A stretch of 64,000 nucleotides of DNA from Coenobita brevimanus. Taxonomy: Eukaryota > Arthropoda > Malacostraca > Decapoda > Coenobitidae. The stretch is taken from the NCBI GenBank assembly GCA_032717465.1, contig CM064715.1:37697104-37761103 (forward strand). The letters run 5' to 3'. Of the stretch, positions 22,587-33,208 are shown in pieces. Under the pieces are notes generated by a model. It had not been told where the DNA came from, searched no databases, and worked only from the letters and a program-made list of their open reading frames with translations. Position numbers and translations under genes: made by a program. How positions within the stretch are numbered: position 1 is the stretch's first letter; every line of letters begins with the position of its first letter.

Positions 22587-23080
22587 ATCTATGTTTTTTT
22601 AGATGAGGATTCCAGACCATTAATGCATATTCCAAGGTTGGTCTGATGAATGATGTTATTATCTTTCTCAGCATGTCTTCATTTATGTATGTGAATGCTA
22701 CTCTCATATTAGCAAGCAGTGTAGGCATGTTTTATACCTTCTCATTTATGTGGTCAGCCAGACTGTTACTGATAATCACTCCTAGGTCCTTCTCCTTTTC
22801 TGATATGTGTACAGTTGAACTTTTTAGCTTATAATCCCAATCTGGTCTTTTCCCACTTTTACCAAACTTAATTACATGTCATTTGTCCAGACTGAATTCC
22901 ATTTGCCATTTATTGCTCCATTCATGAAGCTTATTTATTTCTTCTTGTAGCTCTCTGCAAGCATTTGTGTTTGTAATTTTCTTCTGTATTTTTGCATCAT
23001 CAGCAAACATACGGTATTTAGATAGCTTCCATTTCCAATGTTCCTGTCTGTATCATTTATATAATATACTATATTACTAG

Positions 23081-23082
<2 letters not shown>

Positions 23083-23145
<63 letters not shown>
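23083..23145. repeat. (TG)n microsatellite
   Basis: TG run of about 63 bp abutting the interrupted end of LINE-B copy 1. Confidence 0.97.
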
Positions 23146-23149
<4 letters not shown>

Positions 23150-23489
23150 GGGCAGCCGAAACAACACATTCAAACTGCACCAAAATTGGCACAAAAATCG
23201 CAAAAAATTCGCTGATGTGAAAAAACTTGGTTCCATCACGTTTGAAAAACTTTTACTATATTTAATGAGCGATCACATTTTGACCAAAAAAGCCGCTCCA
23301 GGCTCCCGGCATAAGATCTCCGTAGAATTTTTGCCCATAGGTACAACTAAAATAAACTATTGCAGCGCGAGAGCCCTCCGCGGGAGCAAGTGCGAGGGGC
23401 CCGAAGGACCCACGAGCACTTGTAGTAGACTATATCCGATCATGAGGAAGTCAGGTGAGTGTTTGATGGTACATTACCGTTTTATTATT
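23146..23489. other. unassigned insertion sequence within LINE-B copy 1
   Basis: Unique in this window. Contains a GC-rich stretch (about 23365-23425) with an imperfect inverted pair ('gcgcgagagccctccgcgggagc'). No reading frame of note. Confidence 0.4.
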
Positions 23490-23825
23490 ATTCACTCACT
23501 CTGTGATAATTCCATCAGTCTGTCAACCATCCAATCCTTTATTGCCAGGGTGCTAGGTTACTTGGTTCAGGTAACTAGGTGAATGTGACCAGTCACTCTC
23601 TTTGAGTAGTACCGTAATATGTAAGCAATTAACCCCAACTATGCAGGACCACATACAGTTGGAGCACCTTAACCCACTAGATCACAAGGCATCCATTTGG
23701 TTATATGGTTACTATGCTACATAGTAATTGGGCTACAAGAAATTTCATAGTTTGTCACGTAGGGTCATCTAAAGGTAATGGCTTATCAAGGAAGTGGATG
23801 GCGGGCACCTCCACCTACCACATAC
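23490..23825 (-). repeat. SINE-2-like repeat, degenerate copy
   Basis: Resembles 24472-24772 and 61075-61580 in order and wording: 'ccatcca', 'gttggagcaccttaaccca', 'ggttatatggttac', 'tggatggcgggcacctccacctacca'. More decayed than the other two. Confidence 0.5.
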
Positions 23826-24471
23826 AAATTTAGTACGTGAAGTTTACTGATCCGGACTGTAAAATTAAAGGACGAGTCCTTTTCCAGCCTTACCAAACTT
23901 GGGGAATATAAACACCGGCCCTGTCACCACATGCTGGCACTGACCTTTACACAACTTTTAGAATCTCGCATTACAATCTCAGACTCCATTCCGTTGAAGT
24001 TCACACAGACTTCTCATACATCGTTGAAAATTTAGTTAGGTTTCTGGTAGGGGAAGAGTAAGTCCTGGCATGGTCTTCTATAACTAGTAAAGTGCTCTTT
24101 GTGAGCCCATGACAAGCGAACTTGCGCTACTTTATCACAATTTCTCTCTTATCTCCAATATTTACTTGCTAGAGTTGATGCCAAAAAACACAGCGTTACA
24201 ACGGACATTCTTTTTTAACATGATTTCGTAACTGAGGCGTTCACCGATTAGAGCCGAACACTCCACTGGAAAACTCAAGATTCTAAGGTGTTCCTACGCC
24301 TTTATAGGGGAGTCTTTATTTAACAAAAATTATTGAATGAATCACAGGGAGAATTTCATTTCAACTTCAGATAGGAGAAAAGCTATTAGCTTCTGCTTAG
24401 CATGATGGTCGGGTCGGGCCGGGCTGCTCATTTCCAAAATTAACTGAGGGTAAATATCGCTCACTCGCTCG
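23826..24471. other. unassigned sequence between two SINE-2-like copies
   Basis: No recognisable gene or repeat. It lies inside the 1.7-kb insertion that splits LINE-B copy 1. Confidence 0.4.
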
Positions 24472-24772
24472 TAATAATAATCCATTCATCCATCATCCAA
24501 TCTTACGTTGCCCCATGAGGAGCGTAGGAGCTCGGGGGTAGGCAACTTGGTCCTGTCATTTAAGATGAGAGTGATCAGCATCACTCATCCCTGAGTAGAA
24601 TTATGTGAGCAATAAACCCCATTCTTCCCTTGGATATAAACCTTCACCGGCTCAATCCGATTGGAGCACCATAATTACCCACTAAACCACCAGGCGCCAA
24701 AATTTGGTTATATGGTTACCACCCAGCATACTACATGGTTTCCCGGTGTACAGGAAACCATTTGGTTTGTAT
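24472..24772 (-). mobile_element. SINE-2 copy (possible tRNA-derived head)
   Basis: On the minus strand a tRNA-like A-box region (TGGTGGTTTAGTGGGTAA) is followed by a weak B box (GGTTTATATCC). On the plus strand the repeat starts at a (CATC)-rich edge. About 300 bp of it matches 61075-61345. The tRNA origin is tentative because the B box matches poorly. Confidence 0.55.
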
Positions 24773-25013
24773 GTACTAAAAACATATTTGGTGCCAGCAC
24801 TGAGCCCCGTGGAACTCCACTAGTCACTTCCCTTCATATGCTGAGTAATTACCCCTTAGTACTGTTCGCATTTCCCTTTTTCTGAGAAAATCGTGCATCC
24901 AGCAGAACAGGTTGCCTTAGATTCCTCCTTGATGGTACAGTTTTAATTAAAGTCTTTGGTGCTACTCCATCATGTGTTTTCTTTTCTAAATAAATACTGT
25001 CCACCTATCACTC

Positions 25014-25268
25014 TCATTTCTGTACCGTATCTGCAGCTCTATCATAGTAGCTTAATAGATTTGTAACACATGATTTTCCTTTTCTAAAACTGAACTGTCT
25101 TTCTGTTATCACATTGTATTTTTCCGGATGGTTTACCCAAATCTTTCTTATTAGCTTTTCTAGTACCTTGCTTACAACACTGGTCAGGGATACTGGTCTA
25201 TAGTATAGTGGATTCTGTCTACAGTATTTCCTTTCTTGAATAGGGGAACAATGTTTGATTTCTTCCAA
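25014..25268 (-). pseudogene. LINE-B copy 1, RT N-terminal part
   Basis: Contains NPLYYRPVSLTSVVSKVLEKLIRK and ITERQFSFRKGKSCVTNLLSYYDR, the RT fingers motifs (YRPVSLTS, QFGFRKGKS) also present in copy 2. It ends at a stop before the DFKKAFD box. Confidence 0.8.
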
Positions 25269-26267
25269 ATATCTGGCAGTTTATCTTGATTTAAGGATTC
25301 CTTGAACATTAAATGTATTGGTCAGGTTAACTCTTCTGCACATTCATGTTGTACCCAACCTGAAATTTTGTCAAGATCATTTGTTTTTCCTTTGACTAAT
25401 TACTCAACTCTTCCTGTACCTCTTGTTCCGAAAATTGTAAATCTGGTAATTTGTGTGGGCATGCATGTTCCTTATCATCTCTCTCAAAATTACTTTCTGC
25501 CTTAAAAACCGATAGGAAATTTTTGTTAAGAAGTTCGCAAATAACTTTTTCTTGGATATAGGTTATTCCCTCATCCATGACGGACTGTATTTTATCTTTA
25601 TCTTTGGTTTTGCTTCGGATGTAGTTGTAAAGAAGCTTCAGTTGATCACTAAGTTTATTTATATCTTCCTAATGCGTTTGAGCTTTCCTTATCCTTGATT
25701 TCTTGCCTGTATATAGTTGTTATATGCCCTTTCACTACTGTGTCTGCTGTATCTATTTCACAGCAAGTCTGTTTTCTCTTTTTTTATTTTTTACATTCTG
25801 TGTTACATTCTGTGTGTGTTCTTACCTAATTGTATCTTTACAGGAATGAGTCAAGCTCGTACTGTCCCCTGTCTTAAACCATATTTATCGTATATATCCT
25901 TAAATTTACGAATTGTTTTGGTACACACTATTTCATTCGGTAGTGCATTCCACTAATCAATTGCTCTATTTGGGAAACTAAATTTCCTTACATCTTTATC
26001 GCCTCTTTTTTTATGAAGTTTTTTGCAACGTCCTCTTGCTGATGCATCCCCATAGGTTATGTAATCATTTATGTCTATTTTCTCCTTCCCTGATGTGCAT
26101 TTATATAGCATAATCATGTCTCCTCTTTTCCTTCTCTCCTGTGGTGTAGGAAGATTCAGTTTTTCTTGTCTTTCTTTGTAGCTTAGATCCCTGAAACTTG
26201 GTACCCATCTTGTAGAGGCCCTTTGAACTTTTTCAATCTTATCTATTTGTTTTTTGAGATGAAGAAT

Positions 26268-26564
26268 TCAGACTACTGATGCATACTCCAGGGTTGGTCT
26301 GACAAATGATGTTATTATTTTTCTTAGCATGTCTTCATTTATGTATGTGAATGCTATTCTCATATTTGCAAGCAGTGTATACATGTTCAGTACCTTCTCG
26401 CTGATGTGGTCAGCCAGAGATAGTCTGCTTTCAGGTATCACACCTAGGTCCTTCTCTCTTTCTGACGTGTGTAGGGTTTTATTTCCTAACTTATAATCCC
26501 AATCAGGTGTTTTTCCACTTTTACCAAACTTGATTACATGACACTTGTCCACACTGAATTCCAT
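26268..26564 (-). pseudogene. LINE-B copy 2, post-catalytic RT region
   Basis: Contains FSVDKCHVIKFGK, LGNKTLHTSEREKDLGVI and EDMLRKIITSFVRPTLEYASVVW, the RT thumb-side motifs of CR1-like LINEs (KCxVxxFG, KDLGV, RPxLEYAS). Frame-broken downstream. Confidence 0.8.
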
Positions 26565-26567
26565 TTG

Positions 26568-26918
26568 CTATTTATCGCTCCATTCATGAAGTTTATTTAA
26601 TTCTTCTTGTAGCTCTTTACAAGAGTCTGCATCAGTAATTGTCCTTTGTATTTTTGTATCATCAGCAAACATATTTTGATAGCTTTCATTTCCAATGTTG
26701 CTATCTATATCATTTATATACACTAAAAACATGATTGGTGCCAGCACCGAGCCCTGTGGAACTCCGCTAGTCACTTCCCTCCGTGATGAGTAATATTGCC
26801 TTAGTACTGTTCTCATTTCTCTTTTTATGAGAAAATCTTGTATCCAACCATTCAGTTTACCTCGGATTCCTCCTTGATGGTACAGTTTCCTTAAGTCTTT
26901 GGTGCGGTACTCTGTCAA
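26568..26918 (-). pseudogene. LINE-B copy 2, RT catalytic palm
   Basis: REVTSGVPQGSVLAPIMFLVYINDID is followed by MFADDTKIQR. The catalytic box reads FADD, a common LINE variant of YADD, and both aspartates are present. QGSVLxPxLF and YINDI are intact. This is the best preserved piece of the element, although it is separated from its N-terminal half by a frameshift near 26900. Confidence 0.88.
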
Positions 26919-27285
26919 ATGCTTTCTTGAAATCTAAATAGATACTGTCCACCCATCCTTCTCTTTTCTGTAAAGTTTCTGTTACTCTGTCATAGTAGCT
27001 CAACAGATTAGTAACACAGGATTTTCCTTTTCTGAAATCAAACTGTCTTTCTGTTATCATATTGTGTTCTTCTACATGATTTACTGAAGCACTTCTTATC
27101 AGCTTTTCTAATACCTTGCTTACGACACTGGTTAGTGATACTGGTCGGTAATTGAGTGGATTTTGTCTATTCCCTTTCTTGAATAAGGGAACAATGTTTG
27201 CTTTCTTCCAAATATCAGGTAGTTTACCTTGTCTCAAGGATTTCTTGAAAATTAAATGGAGAAATGAATTCCCCGAGCTAGGCAA
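26857..27285 (-). pseudogene. LINE-B copy 2, RT N-terminal half
   Basis: KLPDIWKKANIVPLFKKGNRQNPLNYRPVSLTS..., FRKGKSCVTNLLSYYDR and YLDFKKAFDRVPH are textbook non-LTR RT blocks, including the first catalytic Asp in DFKKAFD. The SINE-4 insertion begins just upstream at 27257. Confidence 0.88.
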
Positions 27286-27415
27286 CTAAGGCCATATAGC
27301 TCCGCTAGGTTACAGGAAAGCGCTACCCCTCCCGGCACGGCAGACCCGGGTGCAGCTAGAACTCACAACTCCCCAGCCCCGAGCTCGATGCTCTACCATT
27401 AAGTTACCGTGCCCC
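27257..27415 (-). mobile_element. SINE-4 (tRNA-derived) in LINE-B copy 2
   Basis: 159-bp insertion flanked by an exact 15-bp duplication TTCTTGAAAATTAAA (27242-27256 and 27416-27430). On the minus strand it starts GGGGCACGGTAACTTAATGG with an A box (GGTAACTTAATGGTAGAGC) and a weak B box, so it is essentially a tRNA-like head with a short tail. The duplication length fits LINE-mediated retroposition. Confidence 0.85.
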
Positions 27416-27603
27416 TTCTTGAAAATTAAAGAAAATGGTTTACTTAACTCCTTTCACATTCATGTAGCACCCAACATGAAATTTCATCAGGACCATTTGC
27501 TTTTCCTTTGTCTAATTTACTTAACTCCTCCTGTATTTCTTCTGATATTTGTATATCTGGTAGTATGTGTGGGCATGCATGTTCCATATCATCCCTCTTA
27601 AAA

Positions 27604-27882
27604 TTATTTTCTTCTGTAAGTCTTATTTAGTGCTTCACAAATATCCTTCCTTTGTGTATAGGTGATCCCCTCATCCGTAATGGATTGTATTTTATCTTTT
27701 ACTTTGGTTTTGCTTCTGATGTAGCTGTAAAATAGCTTCGGTTGATCACTACTTTTATTCATGAAATCTTCCTCAAACTGTTTTTGGGCTTCCGTCCCTA
27801 ATCTTGTATAATTGCTTCTTGCCAGTTTATAGTTGTTATATGCCCTTTCACTACCGTGTCTTCTGTATCTATTCCACAACAA
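27604..27882 (-). pseudogene. LINE-B copy 2, linker between endonuclease and RT
   Basis: LWNRYRRHGSERAYNNYKLARSNYTRLGTEAQKQFE, then FYSYIRSKTKVKDKIQ, the linker typical of CR1-like ORF2 (WxxYR...NxxKxxxR). Copy 1 has the same at about 25540-25780. Confidence 0.75.
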
Positions 27883-28071
27883 ATCTCTTTTTTCTTTTTT
27901 TTACAGTCTGTATTGAACCATTTCTGTATTTTCTTTTCTGCTTCTTTGTGCTGTGGAATGTACTCCTGGACTTCTATTTCATAAAGTTCATAGAATTTTT
28001 TTTACATAGCATTTAAATCTTGCCCTCTAAGCTCCTTCTCCCAATCAGTTTCTAAGCAGTACTTCTTTAGG

Positions 28072-28393
28072 TCATGGTAGTTTCCCCTTTTTATAATTTA
28101 GGCTCTTTTTGTAACCTTCATTGCTGTTAAATATGTCATATGCAATCCTGAAGTTGCAATTTAGTACTACATGGTCGCTTTTGCCAAATGGAGGGTGATA
28201 TATTAAATTATCAATATCATTTTCTTGCCTAGTAAATACAAGATCTAGCGCTGAGAGTACATCGAGTCCTCTTTTTCTGGTGCATTCCCTTACATGTTGC
28301 GTTAGGAAAAACTCCTGCACGAGATCCAGGAGCTTTTGGTCCCAACAGCTTTCTTGGCTTATTATATCTAGACTATTCCAATTTACATTTGTA
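28072..28393 (-). pseudogene. LINE-B copy 2, endonuclease C-terminal half
   Basis: Contains DIISQESCWDQKLLDLVQEFFLTQHV, LDVLSALDLVFTRQEND and PPFGKSDHVVLNCNF. The LDLVFT and SDH motifs are the C-terminal catalytic blocks of APE-type LINE endonucleases; the SDH histidine is present. The N-terminal half continues after the RTE insertion, at 29131. Confidence 0.85.
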
Positions 28394-28400
28394 TTAAAAT

Positions 28401-29122
28401 GCGTTATATGGGGCTGAAACATGGAATACGGGTGTAGCACAGAGGAAAAGTTTGAATGTAATGGAGATGAGGTGTCTGAGGAGTATGTATGGAGTGACGC
28501 GTATGGATCGAGTGCGAAATGAAGTGCGAAGGAGAACTGAAGTTGTTCGGGAGATGGCTGATAGAGTTGAGCAGAGGGTGTTGCGATGGTTTGGGCATAT
28601 GGAGAGAATGGAAAATGAGCGATTGGTGAAAAAGATAACTAGATCTGATGTGAGAGGTGTAAGGCTGAGAGAGAGACCACGAATAGGATGGATGGACAGT
28701 GTGAAGAGAGCACTGGATGTGAGAGGGATGTCTGTTGAGCAAAGAAGGGTGGCTGTGAGTGACAGAAATAAATGGAGAGAAACTGTGAATGAATAAATGA
28801 TGACGCAGCCCTGGGGGGATATTCTCCCACATTTGGTCTAATCAGCTAGTCGGGTCAGGTGCGGGTAAGGGGATGGTTCTATTATGATGTGGCAGGGGTA
28901 AACCAGCTCTGCTGTCGGGCCCTGCTGCGGATGTCACTGATTGCACTGCACAGTTGACCCTTGTACGGTGTGGTGCGGTGAGGATCTGTCCCTTCTTCCC
29001 TTTGGGGCTAAGATGCGAATGAATGTGTTTGAATGGATGAGTAAATGGGGAGTGTGTCGTCCTGTCTCGGCTACCTCCCTTTCCTTGGGGGAAGCAGCCT
29101 AGGTATATAGATAGATAGATAG
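28401..29122 (+). mobile_element. RTE-C copy 1: 5'-truncated RTE-type LINE
   Basis: 722-bp insertion flanked by ATTAAAAT (28393-28400 and 29123-29130), ending in a (GATA)n tail. It encodes the RTE C-terminal tail: EMRCLRSMYGVTRMDRVRNE, QRVLRWFGHMERMENERLVKKI, RPRIGWMDSVKRAL. The coding end is near 28796, followed by a 300-bp 3' UTR nearly identical to that of the copy at 53230-53889. RT itself is absent, so it is dead on arrival. Confidence 0.95.
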
Positions 29123-29130
29123 ATTAAAAT

Positions 29131-29860
29131 CTCCAGTTAGTATAATTCTTTCGGATTTTTCTTCCATTCTATGTAGTAATGCTCTTAACCTCTGAACTAT
29201 ACTCTCTGCCAGATCCTCATATTCGCCTCTTTCCCATGTGTTTGATCTGGGTGGCATGTACAGATTGGCTACAATTACTTTCCTCTCAGATGTATTGATC
29301 TCTACTGCAATCAGTTGTACTTTGGAGAGTATATCTAGTTCTATTTCTTTGACATTTAGATTTTTCTTTGTTAATATTATAATTCCTCCTCCTTTTTTTT
29401 TTAAGCTCCTACCTTTTCTCTATATACTGTATTCCTCTAAGTTTAGGATGTCATTTGATATCCTTGGTATTAATTTTCTTTCAGTTAGGCATATTGTATG
29501 TGGTTCATTTTCTTTGATATAATCATTCATCTCTAATAAATGAGATACCATTCCATCCACATTTGAGTACATCAACTTAATCATCGTATTTACATACCTA
29601 TCATGACTTGGTTCTACTACCTTCCTTCTTTTTATTCCCCTCTGTTTATGTACCACTTTCGAACCTGCAATCCGATTACTTTGTAAAAAAAAAAATGTAT
29701 TCTTCTCCTCCTCTGATCTTCCCTCGTTCTTTGTTTTTGCTTCCTCCCTCTTCTCTTTTAGTAAATCCAGTTCCTCTTGAGTTAGGCATCTTTTTATCCA
29801 TACATTTCTGAATTCCTCTTTTTCCATAAGTTTCTTTGCATTTTTTAGTATCTCCTCCAC
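29131..29860 (-). pseudogene. LINE-B copy 2, endonuclease N-terminal half and ORF1 end
   Basis: LMYSNVDGMVSHLLEMNDYIKENEPHTICLTERKL is the first block of an APE-type endonuclease (YxNVDG...CLTExK; the Glu is present). It is preceded by a charged segment (EELDLLKEKREEAKTKNEGRSEEEKN) that ends ORF1. The equivalent copy-3 peptide is 31653-32072. Confidence 0.82.
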
Positions 29861-29937
29861 AGTGTTTATGCTCTGGAAGGTTATCTTTAGGGGCCTTGAC
29901 TTATTTCTCTCATATTTCCCTAACCTTTTGTGTTCCT

Positions 29938-30622
29938 CTATGTCATTACTACAGATTTCAATATGCTCATTACATTTGCCATATCCTTTTTGTCTCTCGA
30001 GATCTTGTTTCTTATTTCTTCCTCTTCTATACCAGTGATTACTATAGATTTGTTGATATCTGCTGAATCGCTGACCAATTTAGGATTGTTTTGAATTATT
30101 CTTTTCACTTCCTTTTTAATGCTTTTTTCTTCCACCCTTGTTTCTAAGTCTTTCTTTGTTTTCACCATTTCAGCATTAGTGGTTTCCACATCATTTTTGT
30201 AGCTTTGCACCGAATGATTCACCTGTGTTATCTTCTCCTCAATATCACTGCTCTGATCTATCAGATTGCTTACTTGCCTAATTGTCTCTGTATCATTTTT
30301 TAACTCTGCCATAATACTTTCGTGGTTGACTACTGTACTTGCCATTTCACTAATTTTCCTTCTAAGTGAATCCACTTTTACTCTCAGTTCATCTATTGTT
30401 GTGTATTTCTTGTTGACTTTCTTTCCTAATTTTTCTATTTCTTCCTTCTGCAAGTGCAACTGTTTCTTAATTTCATCCATTTCATTCTAAAAAGTCATCT
30501 CTAATCTGTTTACTCGTTCTACCAGTCTCCATTTCAGCCAGTTCTTGGTAGAAATCGTCATGCTGCTTTCTACCTTTATCCCTTTTCTTTTCCAAATTTG
30601 CTTTACTGAAGTAGGTGGCCAT
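29938..30622 (-). pseudogene. LINE-B copy 2 ORF1: coiled-coil RNA-binding-type protein
   Basis: The start at 30622 (MATYFSK) matches the start of copy 3 (MATILSK, near 33055). A frameshift/stop near 30490 splits it. The main part (30480-29938) is strongly helical: KKQLHLQKEEIEKLGKKVNKKYTTIDELRVKVDSLRRKISEMASTVV..., with IVITGIEEEEIRNK at its end. A long coiled coil followed by a 'IVITGIxE' segment (RNA-recognition-like start) is typical of CR1/L1-type ORF1 chaperones. Confidence 0.72.
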
Positions 30623-30898
30623 TATGCGGTACTAAGAGCACAGATACTACTTATAACATTCCCTGGCACAGAGTCGCAGACAAAACAACTGATCAGCTGA
30701 TTATGCACATTCTTGCGCTACTTTATTTTCTTTCCTATTTGAACAACAGTCTTACTTAAAACTTCTTCTTTTTATAATAGGGCACCATTCAGTCTAACGT
30801 GGTAGAGAGCTTGACTCATATAAATATACTAATTTAAGTGTAGCCACTGGCCAGGTTTGGCCAGGTACGGAGTGGTGCTGACGTGCGTCCGCTCTGCA

Positions 30899-30920
30899 CG
30901 TGTGTGTGTGTGTGTGTGTT
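30899..30920. repeat. (TG)n tract shared by LINE-B copies 2 and 3
   Basis: About 10 TG repeats, lying between the 5' end of copy 2 and the 3' end of copy 3. Confidence 0.95.
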
Positions 30921-31253
30921 CTTACCTAATTGTGTCTTTACAGGAATGAGTCAAGTTCGTACTGTCCCGTCTTAAACCATTTTTATCGTACATATCCTTG
31001 AATTTATGAATTGTTTTGGCACACACAATTTCATTCGGTAGTGCATTCAACTGATCAATTGCCCTGTTTGGGAAACTAATTTTCCTTACGTCTTTATCGC
31101 CTCTCTTTTTATGCAGTTATTTGCAGTGTCCTCTTGCTGAGGCATCCCCATAGGTTATGTAATCATTTATGTCTACTTTCTCCGTCCCTGATATGTATTT
31201 GTATAGCGTAATCATGTCTCCTCTTTTCCTTCTCTCCTGTACTGTAGGTAGAT

Positions 31254-31600
31254 TCAGTTTTCTAGTCTTTCTTCATAGCTTAGATCCCTTAAGCTTGGTA
31301 CCCATCTTGTAGCGACACTTTGAACTTTTTCAATCTTATCTATATGATTTTTGAGATAAGGACTCCAGACTACTGACGCATTCTCCAGGGTTGGTCTGAT
31401 GAATGATATTATTATCTTTCTGACCATGTCTTCATTTATGTATGTGAATGCTATTCTCATTTTTCCAAGCAGTGTATACATGTTCCGTACCGTCTCACTG
31501 ATGTGGTCAAGTGGAGATAGTCTGTTATTGATAATTACACCTAGGTCCTTCTCTTTTTCTGATGTGTGTAGGGTTTTGTTTCCTAACTTATAATCCCAAT
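31254..31600 (-). pseudogene. LINE-B copy 3, RT tail
   Basis: MYTLLGKMRIAFTYINEDMVRKIIISFIRPTLENASVVWSP..., RWVPSLRDLSYEERLEN. Same as copy 2 with substitutions. The upstream neighbour (LGNKTLHT region, about 31570-31600) is fused to endonuclease sequence at about 31605. Confidence 0.8.
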
Positions 31601-31604
31601 CAGT

Positions 31605-32072
31605 TAAACTTTGAATTGTTTTCTCTGCCAGGTCTTCATATTATCCTTTTACTCAAATGTTTGATTTGGGCAGCATGTATAAATTTACCACAATTACTTT
31701 CCCTTCAGACGCACTAATCTCTACTGCGATCAGTTGTACCTGTGATGGTACATCTAGTTCCATTTCCTTGACTTGTAGATTTTTGTTTGTTAATATTATA
31801 ATTCCTCCTCCCTTTTTTAAGTTCCTGTCTCTTCTCCATATATTGCTTTCCTCAAGGTTTAGTGTATCGTTTGATATCCTTGGTGTTAATTTTGTTTCAG
31901 TCAGGCAAACAATATGTGGTTCCTTTTCTTTGATACAATCGTTCATCTCTAGTATTTTAGATACTATTCCACCTACATTTGAGTACATCAACTTAATCAT
32001 CTTGTTTACATACTTGTCATGACTTGGGCCTACTACCTTTCTCCTTTTTATTCCCTCCTGTTTATGTACCAC
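31605..32072 (-). pseudogene. LINE-B copy 3, endonuclease N-terminal region
   Basis: KLMYSNVGGIVSKILEMNDCIKEKEPHIVCLTETKLTP..., then WRRDRNLKKGGGIIILTNKNL and VIVVNLYMLP. These are the first endonuclease blocks with the catalytic Glu in CLTETKL present. It stops at the deletion join; the DHxxxxF end of the domain is gone. Confidence 0.83.
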
Positions 32073-33057
32073 TTTCGAACCTGGAGTCCAATTACTTTGT
32101 AAAAAAAATTGTTCTTCTCTTCCTCTGATCTTCCCTCATTCTTTGTTGTTGCCTCCTCCCTCTTCTCCTTTAGTAATCCAAGTTCCTCATGAGTTAGGCA
32201 TCTCTTTGTCCATACATTTTTTAAGTCCTCTTTTTCCATAATTTTCTTTGCATTTTTCAGTATTTCCTCCACACTGTTTACACTCTGGAAGGTTACTTTC
32301 AGCGGCCTTGATTTATTTTTCTCATATTTCCCTAGCCTTTTGTGTTCCTCTATGTCTTTACTACGGATTTCCTCTGACACTTCATTCAATATGTTCATTA
32401 TATTTGCCATCTCCTTTTTGTCTCTTGAAATCTTGTTTCTTATTTCTTCCTCCTGTATACCAGTGATTACTATATATTGGTTGACGTCTACTGAATCTTT
32501 GACCAATTTTGGATTATTTGGATTATATTCTTCACTTCATTTTTAATGCTCATTTCTTCAAATCTTGTTTCTAAGTCTTTCCTTACTTTCACCATTTCAG
32601 CATATCTGGTTTCCACATCATTTTTGTAGCTTTGAATCGCTTCATTTACCAGGGTTATCTTCTCCTCAGTATCACTACAATGATCTATCAGAGTGTTTGC
32701 CTACCTTATTGTCTCTATCATTTCTGAACTCTTCCATAATACTCTCATTGTTGACAACTGTGCTTGCCATTTCACTAATCTTCCTTAGTGTACCTACCTC
32801 AACTGATAATTCATCAATTGTTGTGTCTTTCTTATTAATCTTCTTTACTAAATTTTCATTTTCCTCCTTCTGCATGAGCAACTGTTTTTTAATTTAATGT
32901 TTCACTCGGAAAAGCCTTCTCTAGTCTATGCACACATTCTGCCAGTTTATTATGCATCTCCATTTCCACAAGTTCCTGGTAGAAATCATTATCCTGCTTT
33001 CTATTTTTGCCCCTTTTCTTCACTCCTTCCGAAGGTGATTTGCTAAGGATTGTGGCC
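32048..33057 (-). pseudogene. LINE-B copy 3 ORF1, frame-broken
   Basis: Starts MATILSKSPSEG near 33055 and continues through a coiled-coil part (ENENLVKKINKKDTTIDELSVEVGTLRKISEMASTVV) to IVITGIQEEEIRNKISRDKKEMANIMN and a charged tail ending just before the endonuclease. Frameshifts occur near 32890, 32690 and 32510. It parallels 29938-30622. Confidence 0.75.
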
Positions 33058-33208
33058 ATCTTCTGGTACTAACAGAAAGCTTCTATTTACAGTTTTGCAT
33101 TCATCTCAGTCAGAGACAAAACAGTCAACACTGAATCAGCTGATTTGCTTGTTCGGCACTGCTGCCTACTTCGTTGTACTGTGTTGTTGGAACAACACTT
33201 TTACTTAA

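Larger units (their letters stand above)
22190..25800 (-). mobile_element. LINE family B, copy 1: 5'-truncated, split by 1.7 kb of later insertions
   Basis: Two minus-strand pieces belong to one element. 22190-23075 gives the RT C-terminal part (YINDTD to the 3' end), and 24773-25800 gives the linker and RT N-terminal part (up to the FLV that normally precedes YIND). The break falls exactly between adjacent codons of copy 2. The 3' end matches copies 2 and 3 (the plus strand reads 'acctaattgtg.tttt.taggagtgagtcaag'). The RT box is frameshifted. The element stops 5' at about 25800, inside the region between endonuclease and RT, where copy 2 begins. Confidence 0.8.
25810..30898 (-). mobile_element. 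LINE family B, copy 2: near full-length, interrupted by RTE and SINE insertions
   Basis: 5' UTR (30898-30623), coiled-coil ORF1 (from 30622), endonuclease, linker, RT, C-terminal tail, then the 3' end on a short (TG)n (25816-25822). The total is 5.1 kb including a 722-bp RTE fragment (28401-29122) and a 159-bp SINE (27257-27415). Motifs indicate a CR1-like LINE; the clade is not fixed here. Frameshifts and stops occur in every domain. Copy 3 follows directly upstream in the same orientation, separated only by about 20 bp of TG repeat. Confidence 0.85.

Noticed and set aside
28404..28832. 142-codon minus-strand ORF
   Set aside because: Antisense of the RTE-C coding tail; the same shadow appears at 53523-53732.
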